A program made the position numbers and the translations under genes. Shown here one piece after another: positions 1 to 10,172 of a stretch of DNA of 64,000 nt. The stretch comes from Methylobacterium phyllostachyos (GTDB taxonomy: Bacteria; Pseudomonadota; Alphaproteobacteria; Rhizobiales; Beijerinckiaceae): the NCBI RefSeq assembly GCF_900103445.1, contig NZ_FNHS01000006.1, forward strand, positions 62,001 through 126,000, given 5' to 3'. How positions within the stretch are numbered: position 1 is the first letter of the stretch; the number at the start of each line of letters is the position of its first letter. The notes below the pieces were generated by a model. It did no database searches and was not told the DNA's origin. It saw only the letters and a list, made by a program, of their open reading frames with translations.

Positions 1-220
1 CAACGGCCTGCACGAGCGTGCAGCAGGCGTGCACATGGACGGGCACGGCTGGCGTATCGGGCTCACCCGCCACATGGTCCGCACAGAGCACGGTCTCAGG
101 GCTTGGCAGCAGGCGCGCGGGCGCAGCAAAACCCAGGAAGGCTTGGAGCAGCAGCGCGTAGAGCGCGATCACACCCATGATCGCGCGGCCTTCGACCATC
201 CGGGGCAGGCGCCTGCGCAT
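1..220 (-). CDS. DUF2946-like small protein, truncated by window edge
   Basis: The leftward reading frame opens at ATG 220 and runs off the window start after 73 codons without a stop. It begins MRRRLPRMVEGRAIMGVIAL, so it has a basic N-terminus followed by one hydrophobic segment (about residues 14-34). A Cys/His-containing stretch follows (LCADHVA, then VHVHACCTLV near residue 67). This layout of a signal-like helix and an HACC-type motif resembles the DUF2946 family, often found near metal-related genes, but the C-terminus is not visible. No strong ribosome site is seen; ATG codons at 199 and 178 are alternatives. Function unknown. Confidence 0.55.
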   Translation of the reverse strand, partial: MRRRLPRMVEGRAIMGVIALYALLLQAFLGFAAPARLLPSPETVLCADHVAGEPDTPAVPVHVHACCTLVQAV

Positions 221-238
221 CCGGCGATCTAGGCGGCG

Positions 239-727
239 GTGTCGCCGCCCGTCAATGCGCCGGCGACATGCAGACCGTCCCGATACGCGTTTCTCTGCGT
301 GATCGGCGGCTGGTGGGTGGGGGCAAGCGCCGGCCTCGCGGCGCAACTCCCTGCGGACGGTGCTGCACAACAGTCTCGGTCGCTCGGCACCCGCGAGGAC
401 AGCGCGAGTCCCCGCTGTGCGGAGACGGCGGCGGCCGTGGCGCTCACAGGACCGATCACCGATCCGCGCACGCTCCACACGTCCGATCCGCAGAACCCCC
501 GAGTTCGTCCGATCCGCGCCGCGCAGATCGTGACAGATGTCCGCGGCGCGGCAGCCACGGCCCTGATCACGTGCGGTGTCTATGTGATCGGCTTGAACGG
601 GCCCTGGCTCAAGCCGGAGGCCACGGGACGACACTTGCCCAGGTCCGTTGCGCGAACCGAGGGCCGGGCAGGAGACGACCGATTCCTCCGAGGGGATGTT
701 CCGTCTGCCGCTGTCAAACCGTGGTGA
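239..727 (+). CDS. Doubtful orphan ORF, possibly secreted
   Basis: The frame opens at GTG 239 and gives 162 codons, with a hydrophobic stretch at about residues 17-34 (FLCVIGGWWVGASAGLAA) that would suit a signal peptide. The remainder is Ala/Arg/Pro-rich with no motif I recognise. There is no convincing ribosome site, and overlapping frames on both strands are also open in this GC-rich stretch. It may be a decayed or non-coding region; it is listed because this frame has the most protein-like composition between the left edge and the tRNA genes. Confidence 0.22.
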   Translation: MSPPVNAPATCRPSRYAFLCVIGGWWVGASAGLAAQLPADGAAQQSRSLGTREDSASPRCAETAAAVALTGPITDPRTLHTSDPQNPRVRPIRAAQIVTDVRGAAATALITCGVYVIGLNGPWLKPEATGRHLPRSVARTEGRAGDDRFLRGDVPSAAVKPW

Positions 728-794
728 ATGCGTGCCCGGCCGGGCGGCGTGTTCGCCTACCTTGGCGAGCGGTCATAAGAGGCCGGATTTTCGG

Positions 795-868
795 TGGCTG
801 GGGGACCTGGATTCGAACCAGGACTAGAGGAGTCAGAGTCCACCGTTCTACCGTTAAACTATCCCCCA
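795..868 (-). tRNA. tRNA-Gln (anticodon CTG)
   Basis: On the minus strand the gene starts TGGGGGAT, has a D arm with GGTAGAA, the anticodon loop CTCTGAC (anticodon CTG, decoding CAG), and a T arm GGTTCGAATCC. It ends CCCCCAGCCA with an encoded CCA. Acceptor and T stems pair. The anticodon stem (GTGGA/TCCTC) shows one T-T mismatch at the second pair. It is divergent from tRNA-Ser. Confidence 0.93.
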
Positions 869-950
869 ATCGGCCAGAGGCCGGATCCTCCCGTCTCGTC
901 GACGGCTCGGACCAGCCGCGCTGCTGTCAGCGGCGTCAGGCGTGGGCGGT

Positions 951-979
951 GAGATAGGCGGATTGAACTCTCAGGTCAA
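951..979 (-). promoter_or_regulatory. Putative sigma-70-type promoter of tRNA-Gln
   Basis: Read leftward, TTGACC (974-979) and TATCTC (951-956) are separated by exactly 17 bases, matching the housekeeping -35/-10 layout. The start site would fall about 75 bases before the mature tRNA, giving a 5' leader for RNase P. The -35 box is one arm of an inverted repeat whose other arm is the -35 box of the opposite tRNA promoter. Confidence 0.55.
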
Positions 980-994
980 CCGATTGTTCGCCGG

Positions 995-1023
995 TTGACG
1001 CGGTTACGGCCGCGGCCGTAACC
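995..1023 (+). promoter_or_regulatory. Putative promoter of tRNA-Ser, overlapping a 24-bp palindrome
   Basis: TTGACG (995-1000) is followed after 17 bases by GTAACC (1018-1023), a weak -10. A GC-rich stretch leads into tRNA-Ser at 1045. A perfect palindrome, half-site CGGTTACGGCCG, occupies 1001-1024 and so covers the whole spacer and the -10. The -35 call is good, the -10 less so. The GC-rich discriminator is typical of stably regulated RNA promoters. Confidence 0.4.
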
Positions 1024-1024
1024 G
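1001..1024. repeat. Perfect 24-bp palindrome between divergent tRNA genes
   Basis: Bases 1001-1012 (CGGTTACGGCCG) are the exact reverse complement of 1013-1024 with no loop. The palindrome lies 20 bases upstream of tRNA-Ser, inside its proposed promoter. A loopless palindrome of this length fits a dimeric protein-binding site better than an RNA hairpin, but no protein is identified. Confidence 0.6.
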
Positions 1025-1044
1025 TGGGGTCGCGGATGCCGTCG

Positions 1045-1134
1045 GGAAGGGTGGCCGAGTGGTTTAAGGCAGCGGTCTTGAAAACCGCCGTGGGGGCAAC
1101 TCCACCGTGGGTTCGAATCCCACCCCTTCCGCCA
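1045..1134 (+). tRNA. tRNA-Ser (anticodon TGA)
   Basis: This is a 90-base class II tRNA with acceptor GGAAGGG pairing with CCCTTCC, D arm GGCCGAGTGGTTTAAGGC, and anticodon loop CTTGAAA (anticodon TGA, decoding UCA/UCG). It has a long variable arm, T loop GTTCGAATC, and an encoded GCCA end. The long variable arm is diagnostic for tRNA-Ser. Confidence 0.96.
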
Positions 1135-1367
1135 GCATCCCGCTTAGGTTCGCACGCCACGGGGGGCTGCGATCAGGCCCCACAACCGGGTGCTCGTGGC
1201 TTTTCGGGCCTAGGTGCCGCGCGAAAACGGTTCGCCCGTCCGCATGCTTCCTGCGCGGGCTCCTGGGGCCGTATCACATGCCCGGGTCCGTACTGGACCG
1301 GCCGGTTCTAGCACCGGACTCGGCAGCGCCAGTCCGCGATGTCGAATGGCAGCGATAGGGTGGCGCC

Positions 1368-1652
1368 TCACGCGCCGTGTCGACGCTGACGTACCCTCGG
1401 CGCGGGCGATGGGCTTTCCCTGCGGCGAACCGCGTTTCGAAGTGCCGCAACCATGAGCCCGGTCTGCGATTCGAGCGAACGCTGGCTGCGGTCATACCGG
1501 GTTGCTCGCCAAGCCAGCAGGAACCCCGCAAGGGCCGCCGACAGGCTCGCCGCAAGTGGGGAGAGCGTCAGCGCAAGAAGAGCTCCGTACGGAATCAGGA
1601 TGATGGCGCTGATGATCCCTGTGCCGATCGCGACCGTCAACAGAACGATCAT
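1368..1652 (-). CDS. Small two-helix membrane protein, unknown function
   Basis: A 94-residue protein with two hydrophobic segments at about residues 1-21 (MIVLLTVAIGTGIISAIILI) and 24-46, followed by a basic, Ser/Pro/Arg-rich tail. The start at ATG 1652 was preferred over the in-frame codon 10 residues upstream because GTGAGG sits 5 bases before it. No family is recognised. The gene stands alone between tRNA-Ser and flagellin. Confidence 0.5.
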   Translation of the reverse strand: MIVLLTVAIGTGIISAIILIPYGALLALTLSPLAASLSAALAGFLLAWRATRYDRSQRSLESQTGLMVAALRNAVRRRESPSPAPRVRQRRHGA

Positions 1653-2242
1653 TGGAACCTCACTTCTACGGACGATAACCACTTAAGCGGGGTCGCCGTG
1701 TCTTCCTATGGGTGCTTGGTTAATCCATTGGCAAATCTCGTTCAATGAATGCGAAGATCGAGTAACGACTCGGTGCTGAGCCAGGGCGACGATCCCGTCG
1801 GCGGCCCTGCCGCCGCGCGTTCGACCAAGATTGTCGGCGTCCTGAGATGCCCGGTGGGGACGCTCGTCGGACTCGACGAGATCCAAAATATGGGCATGAG
1901 CCGCGCGTTGATTCGCGTATGCGGTATGCACCGCGATCTTCGAACGCGTCAGCGTCTGCTTGAGCTCGTGCGGACGAACGTGGGTAACCCCGCAGCCGTT
2001 CGGAGGGCTGCCGAGTAACGATCCGGCCGCCTGATCTCAGTTGCCGCCGAAGCGCGCGACGGAAGGCCCGCGCGGGCGTTTGAGCGCCCTCGACCGTAAG
2101 AACGGACTCGTCTGAACGATGCCGGTCCCGCGGAATCAACACCTGCGCTGCGCTTCGGACAAGGGCCGCCTGGGGGACGGAGGTCAGCAGGCGGCCCTCG
2201 AAGCCGCTACGATTCCGCGCCGCTGACTTACCGTGAGAATCC
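1653..2242. other. Intergenic stretch, no supported gene
   Basis: About 590 bases hold short open frames on both strands (1749-2018 forward; 1683-1931 reverse with a GTG start), but none has a ribosome site or a recognisable domain. I see no RNA gene or repeat. The stretch ends at the flagellin terminator. Confidence 0.5.
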
Positions 2243-2281
2243 AAAAAAAGAGGCCGGCCGGGACGAATCCCGACCGGCCTC
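2243..2281 (-). terminator. Rho-independent terminator of flagellin gene
   Basis: On the minus strand, just after the flagellin stop, the arms GAGGCCGGTCGGGA and TCCCGGCCGGCCTC form a long GC-rich stem with a short loop (one bulged base). A run of seven T follows. This is a textbook intrinsic terminator and the only one in the window with a clear T-tract. Confidence 0.9.
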
Positions 2282-2300
2282 GCCGCGTATCAGATCCGGC

Positions 2301-3509
2301 TTAGCGCAGGAGCTGCAACACGCCCTGCTGGGCGGAGTTGGCCAGTGACAGGGCCGAGATGCCCATCGACTGACGGGTCGACAGCGCCTGCGAGTTGGCC
2401 GCTTCCTGGTTCAGGTCGGCGTTGGTGAGGTTCGCAGAACCGGTCTGCAGCACGTTGATGAGCTGCTTCGAAAAGTCCTGACGATTCTGCACCACCGAGA
2501 GGTTCGAGCCGAGGGTGCTCGCCGCCGAATTGAGTGCGTTGCCCGCGCCGGTCAGTGCCGTCAGCGTGCTGTTCACGTCGGAATTGAGCAGGAAGTTGCC
2601 CAGACCGTTCGCGCTGGCCGTGCTGTTCGAACCCGTGATCGCGCTCAGACCCAGGCCGCTGGCGGTGGCGTCCACCGAGGCGACATCCAGCTTGGAGCTG
2701 CCGGTGTCGTTGAACTTGACGGTCAGGTTGTTGCCCGTACCGGCGATGAGGTTCACACCATTGTAGCTCGCGTCGCTGGCAAGCTGAGAGATCTGGTTCA
2801 GAAGGTTGTTGTACTGAGTAGCCAGCGACTTACGCTGCGAAACACCGGAGACGGCGAGGTCGCTGCTGACGACCGACGTGCCGGCCGAGCCATAGTTCGA
2901 CTGCTGCGTCGACGAAGACGCGAAGCCAAGCTTCGTCTCATCGGCCGCCGTGTTGAACTCGACGTCCGCCTGCGCATTCAGGACGATCTTCGTACCGGTG
3001 CTGTCGAGGGAGAAGATGGCGCCGGCACCGAACGATCCAGCCGAGGTCGTGCTCGCCGAGGAGACGGCCGCGTTGAGCGCCGAAACCGTCGCGGTGATGC
3101 TGCTGGACACCGCGGCGGAAACCGACGTGCCGTTGACGAAGAAGGTCACGTTGCCGGTCGAGGCCGTGCTGTACGCGTTCGTCGCAGTTCCGGCGGTCGA
3201 GAGCTGGGTCGAGAGCGCTTGGTTGGCGATCGACTTGGCCTGATCGACGAGTTTCTGGATCGAGGTGATGCCCTGGTTGGCCGCCTGAATCGCCTGCACG
3301 CCGTTCGACACGCCATCGAGCAAGGTGTTCAGGGACGACGAGCGGGAGTCGAGGGCCTGCGAGGTGAAGAAGTTCGTCGGGTTGTCGAGCGCTGAGTTGA
3401 CCGTCTTGCCCGTCGCAAGACGGTTCTGCGTCGTCGCCATCAGGCTTGCGGTGTCCTGCAGCGAAAGCAGGTTCTGACGCGTGGCGGCCGACAGGGTGAT
3501 CGAGGACAT
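2301..3509 (-). CDS. fliC: Flagellin
   Basis: A 402-residue flagellin, the subunit of the extracellular flagellar filament, exported through the flagellar type III apparatus. The conserved N-terminal D0/D1 region (MSSITLSAATRQNLLSLQDT, then RLATGKTVNSALDNPTNFF) and the C-terminal D1/D0 region (ending LSLANSAQQGVLQLLR) are both present. They flank a Ser/Thr/Ala-rich variable middle at about residues 100-290. There is no cleaved signal peptide, as expected. The start ATG 3509 is preceded by a weak AGAAAG site. The gene is a single transcription unit with its own terminator. A short hairpin (ACCCG/CGGGT, 3536-3550) lies in the 5' leader. Two glycosyltransferase genes lie upstream in the opposite direction. 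Confidence 0.95.
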   Translation of the reverse strand: MSSITLSAATRQNLLSLQDTASLMATTQNRLATGKTVNSALDNPTNFFTSQALDSRSSSLNTLLDGVSNGVQAIQAANQGITSIQKLVDQAKSIANQALSTQLSTAGTATNAYSTASTGNVTFFVNGTSVSAAVSSSITATVSALNAAVSSASTTSAGSFGAGAIFSLDSTGTKIVLNAQADVEFNTAADETKLGFASSSTQQSNYGSAGTSVVSSDLAVSGVSQRKSLATQYNNLLNQISQLASDASYNGVNLIAGTGNNLTVKFNDTGSSKLDVASVDATASGLGLSAITGSNSTASANGLGNFLLNSDVNSTLTALTGAGNALNSAASTLGSNLSVVQNRQDFSKQLINVLQTGSANLTNADLNQEAANSQALSTRQSMGISALSLANSAQQGVLQLLR

Positions 3510-3685
3510 GATCTTATATCTTTCTGATTTGTGCCACCCGTTTCTCGGGTACGGCAGTAATCGCGCCGCAGAAGTTTCCCGGTGGTTAAGGCGGTACGCT
3601 TTTCCCGAGTATGCGTCCAGATCCTTAATTGATCATTGCTGCTGAAATCTAAATGATCGCGGTTTCCGATGATGTTGAGGATCTA

Positions 3686-3693
3686 TTAACCAT
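3686..3693 (+). promoter_or_regulatory. Possible CtrA half-site TTAACCAT
   Basis: The octamer TTAACCAT matches the half-site described for the cell-cycle regulator CtrA, which controls motility genes in many alphaproteobacteria. A second, imperfect copy (CTTAACCACC on the minus strand, about 3581-3590) lies nearer the flagellin start. An 8-base match occurs by chance fairly often; the call rests on its position between flagellin and its divergent neighbour. Confidence 0.25.
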
Positions 3694-3802
3694 CTGGCGA
3701 CATGACGGTCTGAGCTGTCTGGCATCTGTGAAGCCTGTTTGGAGGCGATCCAACGGGCCCCGATGTACGAAGGCATCACCGCATTCCGTTTGGAGCTCGA
3801 CC

Positions 3803-4438
3803 GTGATCGTTGAAGCGCCTGTCGAGGTTAGCCCCCCGCCCCATCGCGCGCCGGACACGTTCCCGCACGTCGCGGTGGCAATCCCATGCGGGACGATGGT
3901 CCATGCGGATTTTGCCGTCAGCCTCGGCTCGATGATGCACGCGCTGGGCGAGATGCCGATGTCGATCGTCGTCGGGAAATCCTCGATCGTTGCGGATGCA
4001 CGCAACATGGGCCTGGATTTCGCACAGAAGCACAAGGCGGATTACATACTGTTCATCGACAGCGATATGACATTCCCGCGTGATGCACTGCTGAAACTCC
4101 TGGTCCGTAACGTCGATATCATTGGAGCGACATACTCCCGGCGCACCGCGCCGTTTCACTTCCTAGGCGATATTCTGCCCGAGCAGCCAGCCGACGCTCC
4201 GAAGGGATTGCTCGAGATGGCACGTATTCCCACGGGGTTCCTGTTGGTCAAAGCTACAGTCTTCGAGCAGCTCCGGCGTCCCTATTTCCGTTTCCGGGTT
4301 GATGAGGAAGCCGGTGTCAACATCGGCGAGGATTATGATTTCAGCGACCGGGTCCGCGGATTAGGCTTCCGGATCTGGTGTGACCCGCTCCTCAGCAAGG
4401 AAATCGGGCATATTGGTGAGCAATCGTTCAAGCTCTGA
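3803..4438 (+). CDS. GT-A-fold glycosyltransferase-like protein
   Basis: A 211-residue protein resembling family-2-type glycosyltransferases. Key features are the early beta-strand VAVAIPCG (residues 23-30) and a metal/nucleotide-binding DXD motif DSD at 86-88 within YILFIDSDMTFP. A later conserved stretch reads GEDYDFSDRVRGLGFRIW, where the ED pair would serve as catalytic base. The GTG start at 3803 was chosen because GGAG lies 7 bases upstream; the frame stays open further upstream but with less protein-like sequence. It is divergent from flagellin and followed by another glycosyltransferase. A role in glycosylating flagellin or surface polysaccharide is inference only. Confidence 0.75.
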   Translation: MIVEAPVEVSPPPHRAPDTFPHVAVAIPCGTMVHADFAVSLGSMMHALGEMPMSIVVGKSSIVADARNMGLDFAQKHKADYILFIDSDMTFPRDALLKLLVRNVDIIGATYSRRTAPFHFLGDILPEQPADAPKGLLEMARIPTGFLLVKATVFEQLRRPYFRFRVDEEAGVNIGEDYDFSDRVRGLGFRIWCDPLLSKEIGHIGEQSFKL

Positions 4439-4690
4439 CCGGTACTTCAAGAGTTAACAAGAGACATCTTGTGCGGATGTTGGCCGATCCTGGACTGTCA
4501 TCGGACAGATTTCGGACATAGGGTTCAGGGACATCATTGACCTCAGTTCAGTGATCCGCAGGGACGGGAAAGGCTTTCGACTCGGCTGCTTGTGGGTGTC
4601 TCCAATCCATGCGAGATCCCAACGCCGAGGAGCGCCGGTGCTGAATCGTCGATGCTGGTCAGCGGAGTCGCGTGCTGAGGTTTTGAGACA

Positions 4691-5488
4691 GTGAAGATCG
4701 CCATCATTACACCGTCGCGACTGCATCGTTCGACACTTGTTGGGAACGCGGGCGAATATTTTCTGGAACACGCGATCCAAAGCATCAAAGCGCAGCAGAT
4801 CGAGCTTAAGCACACGGTTCATTTCTTCGTCGGCGTTGACGCAGACATCGAACTCCCCAAACACCTTGCAGATCGCGCGGATCTCACATTCGTGCGCAGT
4901 GACCGGAAGGGGCAAATTCCGGCGCTCAATGCGGCCCTGCGGGCGGTGGATGCGAGTTGGGACTATGTCGGGTTTCTCGAGGACGACGACCGTTGGCTGC
5001 CACAGTATCTCGACGTAGCCCTTCGCGCCCTCGAAGACTTTGACTTCGTTTCTTCTACACAGCTTGAGGTTGATCAAGCACTCCAGGTCGTGCGCATCAA
5101 CGATTTCCCGACACCGTCCGGGTGGCTCATGCGGCGCCGCACCTTCGTGCAGGTTGGTGAGATCAGCCCGGCGTCCAAATGGCACTACGACAACGAATGG
5201 CTGGGCCGTCTGTCCCGGTCCGGATTGCGGCGCGGCCACCTCGTCGAGGCGACCGCCCCGTGGACTCTGCAGGATGCATTCCAGGTCCGGCCTTGGTTGG
5301 CCAATGTCCTACGTTTCGGTGGACCCAACGTGCATCTCGTGCGCCACAACTTCGTTCTGCCCCTCGTGAGCCGATTGGTCCATCCGGGGTCCGGCACGAC
5401 GCATGTCGGCCAGGGCGGAACCGCGAAGCAGGAAAGCGAGGCCGAATACCAGCGCCTCATCGATCAGTACGGCCATATCCCCTGGTGA
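4691..5488 (+). CDS. Glycosyltransferase family 2-like protein
   Basis: A 265-residue protein with a GT-A-type N-terminus (MKIAIITPSRLHR), a nucleotide-binding RSDRKGQIPALNAALRAV stretch, and an acidic metal-binding motif EDDD at residues 97-100. A downstream HYDNEWLGRL segment may carry the catalytic acid. The start is GTG 4691 with GAGG 10 bases upstream. It lies 252 bases after another glycosyltransferase in the same direction and converges on the ATP-grasp gene. Acceptor and donor sugars cannot be read from sequence. Confidence 0.75.
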   Translation: MKIAIITPSRLHRSTLVGNAGEYFLEHAIQSIKAQQIELKHTVHFFVGVDADIELPKHLADRADLTFVRSDRKGQIPALNAALRAVDASWDYVGFLEDDDRWLPQYLDVALRALEDFDFVSSTQLEVDQALQVVRINDFPTPSGWLMRRRTFVQVGEISPASKWHYDNEWLGRLSRSGLRRGHLVEATAPWTLQDAFQVRPWLANVLRFGGPNVHLVRHNFVLPLVSRLVHPGSGTTHVGQGGTAKQESEAEYQRLIDQYGHIPW

Positions 5489-5518
5489 GGCACCAAACCG
5501 GTGGCGGTGCTGTGGCCC

Positions 5519-6751
5519 TCACCCCCCGGGGCCGTTCTCGTCCTGGGCTTCTTGCTTCGCTCGCGTGATGACGGCCCGGTGAAACGCGGCAAAGATTCTC
5601 CGCATCTGCGGCTGCTTGTAGGGAAAGAGGTCCACGGGATCCATGTCGTGGATGATCATGCCCGTATCGGCCTCGAAGATTAAAAGCCTTCCATCCCGAT
5701 CCTCCGCGCAATCGAGGATGAGGTAGTCGAGGCCCATACGGCGGTGGATCTCGGCGAAGGCTTCCCGGTGTCGGGGCACGAAATCGTCATCGAAGGCTGC
5801 CATCGCCGCGGCCTCCGCGTTCCGCTTGGCGGGATCGTCGGCCATGCCTGCGTTCAGGTAATGGATCATCCAGTGATCGCGCAGGGCTAGGTGGCACAGG
5901 TACGGGGCACCGTCGACGAGGACGATCCTGAGTTTCCTGAAGAGGCCATCCGCGCCGCTATAGTCGCAGAACTGCGTGACGTAGAACGCCGCCGCGTCGG
6001 TGCCCGTGCAATAGTCCCTCAGGTCTTCGAGTCGATCGACCTTCTGCAGCGCATTGCCGGCATGCGTATCGATGGGGCGGATGAGGACCGGGTGGTTCAA
6101 GCCCTCCGGCAATCCGTATCCTCCGGCGATAAGATCTGATTTCGTCAGCCGCGCGATGGGCGGGATCACAACGCCATTCGCGCCGCGAAGCGCGTCTGAC
6201 ACGCCGTGCCGCGAGGTCTTGAGGACGTTGCGCGGCTGGTTGATGACCGGTCGATCCCAGAGCCGGGCCGCAGAGGCCAAGGCTTCCAGCGCGGGCTCAT
6301 TCGCGGTGGCATAGGCGACGGCGACGATGCACACGTCGTGCGCCGGCAGGGGATGCGGAACGGCCTCGCCCGGCAGCACGAACAGGTATTCGACCCGAAA
6401 AATCGGATCGTCCAGCAGGAAATCCACCGGTGTGTTCGCCATGAGATCGCCGGCGGTGACGATCACGAGGATTCGCGTCGTGGCCTCCGGTCTGTTGCTC
6501 AACAGTGCGAAGTGTCGAACGCTGCGCAGAACTTCGCCTTGAAGCTGCGAGGCTTCGTCGAAGCGGTGCATCAGCAACAGGATGGTCGCCAAATCGAGGG
6601 CCGTTCCGGCTTCCAACGCGCCATTCTCGGATCGGGCTAGGATCGCACTAGCCCGGGCGGCCATATCCGCACCCTCAAAGGCCGCCCGGATGAGGCGGGC
6701 TGGTCCGATCATCGGACTGGGGGTCGCTCGCCCCATGGCTGGTAAGGACAT
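5519..6751 (-). CDS. TPR-like plus ATP-grasp domain protein
   Basis: A 410-residue protein. The N-terminal third is helical and TPR-like (GALEAGTALDLATILLLMHR). The C-terminal half resembles an ATP-grasp ligase: VLIRPIDTHAG as a lysine/glycine-loop equivalent, FRKLRIVLVDGAPYLCHLAL, and near the end LLIFEADTGMIIHDM, where acidic residues would bind Mg-ATP. I judge it an ATP-dependent carboxylate-amine or peptide ligase of unknown substrate. The ATG at 6751 was chosen over one nine codons upstream because GGAG lies 7 bases before it. It is probably monocistronic and converges with the glycosyltransferase. Confidence 0.6.
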   Translation of the reverse strand: MSLPAMGRATPSPMIGPARLIRAAFEGADMAARASAILARSENGALEAGTALDLATILLLMHRFDEASQLQGEVLRSVRHFALLSNRPEATTRILVIVTAGDLMANTPVDFLLDDPIFRVEYLFVLPGEAVPHPLPAHDVCIVAVAYATANEPALEALASAARLWDRPVINQPRNVLKTSRHGVSDALRGANGVVIPPIARLTKSDLIAGGYGLPEGLNHPVLIRPIDTHAGNALQKVDRLEDLRDYCTGTDAAAFYVTQFCDYSGADGLFRKLRIVLVDGAPYLCHLALRDHWMIHYLNAGMADDPAKRNAEAAAMAAFDDDFVPRHREAFAEIHRRMGLDYLILDCAEDRDGRLLIFEADTGMIIHDMDPVDLFPYKQPQMRRIFAAFHRAVITRAKQEAQDENGPGG

Positions 6752-6855
6752 CAGATCACTCCGGCCGATGGCATGCATGTCCGTAGAGGCGTCACGCCGT
6801 TGCCTGCAGGACGCGTGTGGACCAGCCCGAAGCGCGAGGAAGGATCACACGACAA

Positions 6856-6881
6856 CCGAGCGGATGCGGCGGTCCGCTCGG
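6856..6881 (-). terminator. Hairpin downstream of tex
   Basis: A perfect 9-bp inverted repeat, CCGAGCGGA / TCCGCTCGG, with an 8-base loop sits 23 bases past the tex stop on the minus strand. It is followed by TTGTCGTG rather than a full T-tract. Likely a weak intrinsic terminator or 3'-end stabilising hairpin. Confidence 0.5.
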
Positions 6882-6903
6882 AACATCAAGCCTGGACCGC
6901 CCG

Positions 6904-9216
<2,313 letters not shown>

Positions 9217-9816
9217 GCAGTCTCCAGCTGACAGGCTGATGCTCGGATGGGGACTGCCTGCCGCGCCAAGCCGTCGGAAACATGGCATCCGTGCGGGCGG
9301 GCAACCTGCCGCGCGCCGAGCGATCGGGGCCCGGCGTGAGTGACAAGGCTGTGGACAAGCGCCGCGTGGCCGCCGGGCGCTCGCTACACTACCGGGCCTG
9401 ATGAATATTTCAGGTCGATCAATGAATAATGCCCGGGAGCGGGACAGCCTGATCGTTCGGATGTTTGTCCCGACGTGCTGCTGAACTTGCGCCGCGTGCT
9501 ATGGTGCGCACCGGATCTTGACGCCGCGCGAGGCGTGTCATCCGGATGTCACCCGTGGATGGAAGTTTTGACCGCCGCATGCTGAGAAAGGCAGGCGCCT
9601 CGTGCAGTTTGAGATACGCGAGACCAGCCGGTCACTATGGTCCTGAATTCTCTTGAACGAGACCGCCGAGACCGTCTTGGAATCCCGGCGAAGTTTTCCG
9701 TCGCGGGCGCAGGCAACCGCGGCCGCACTGGCCTTCTCGCAATTGGTCGCGCGGGCCGGGCGCACGCTGACGGGCGGCGCGCGGCAAATTGGTTTCCTGT
9801 AGACGCCTGAGACCGG
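9217..9816. other. Intergenic stretch upstream of tex, no supported gene
   Basis: About 600 bases without a convincing coding frame. A 7-bp inverted repeat CGGGACA / TGTCCCG lies at 9440-9446 and 9466-9472. The stretch should contain the tex promoter near its left end. No RNA gene is recognised. Confidence 0.4.
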
Positions 9817-9975
9817 TCAGGCCCGGTGGCGGATCAGGCTCACCACGCTCAGGCAGGCGATGGCGCAGCCGACGCCCATGGCGCCGAGACAGCTGATGGT
9901 GCGAACCGGTTCACCGCGGGCCAGCACGATGGCGACCGCGAGGGGCAGGAGGAGGAAGCCGAGCAGCAGGGTCAT
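9817..9975 (-). CDS. 52-residue two-helix membrane protein
   Basis: A short leftward frame from ATG 9975 to TGA 9817 encodes a very hydrophobic peptide: MTLLLGFLLLPLAVAIVLAR, a short polar turn GEPVRT, then a second hydrophobic segment (ISCLGAMGVGCAIACLSVVSLI) ending RHRA. Two transmembrane hairpin helices with a positively charged end are expected. The ribosome site is weak (GGAA 7 bases upstream). It lies about 200 bases downstream of opgH on the same strand. No family is recognised; it is called from its strongly biased membrane composition. Confidence 0.5.
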   Translation of the reverse strand: MTLLLGFLLLPLAVAIVLARGEPVRTISCLGAMGVGCAIACLSVVSLIRHRA

Positions 9976-10172
9976 GGCGTGTTCCGGAGCGCGAGGTCCG
10001 ATCGACGCCGCGGAGTCTAGGCCCGGACTGGTTAATCGGATCTGACGCGGCGCACCCCCCTGCGTCGCCGCGATGCGCGGCCGGCGCCGAAGCCAATCGC
10101 CGCCACGATGGCGAGCGGCAGCAGGACGTTGCGGCCCGACCGCGTCCGGCAGGCGCCGATGAGCGCGGCACG

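Noticed and set aside
268..957. A 229-codon forward frame
   Set aside because: Arg-rich, runs through the tRNA-Gln gene, and is a shadow of GC-rich sequence.
1683..2018. Short frames on both strands (1749-2018 forward, 1683-1931 reverse)
   Set aside because: Neither has a ribosome site or domain, and they overlap each other; not enough to call a gene.
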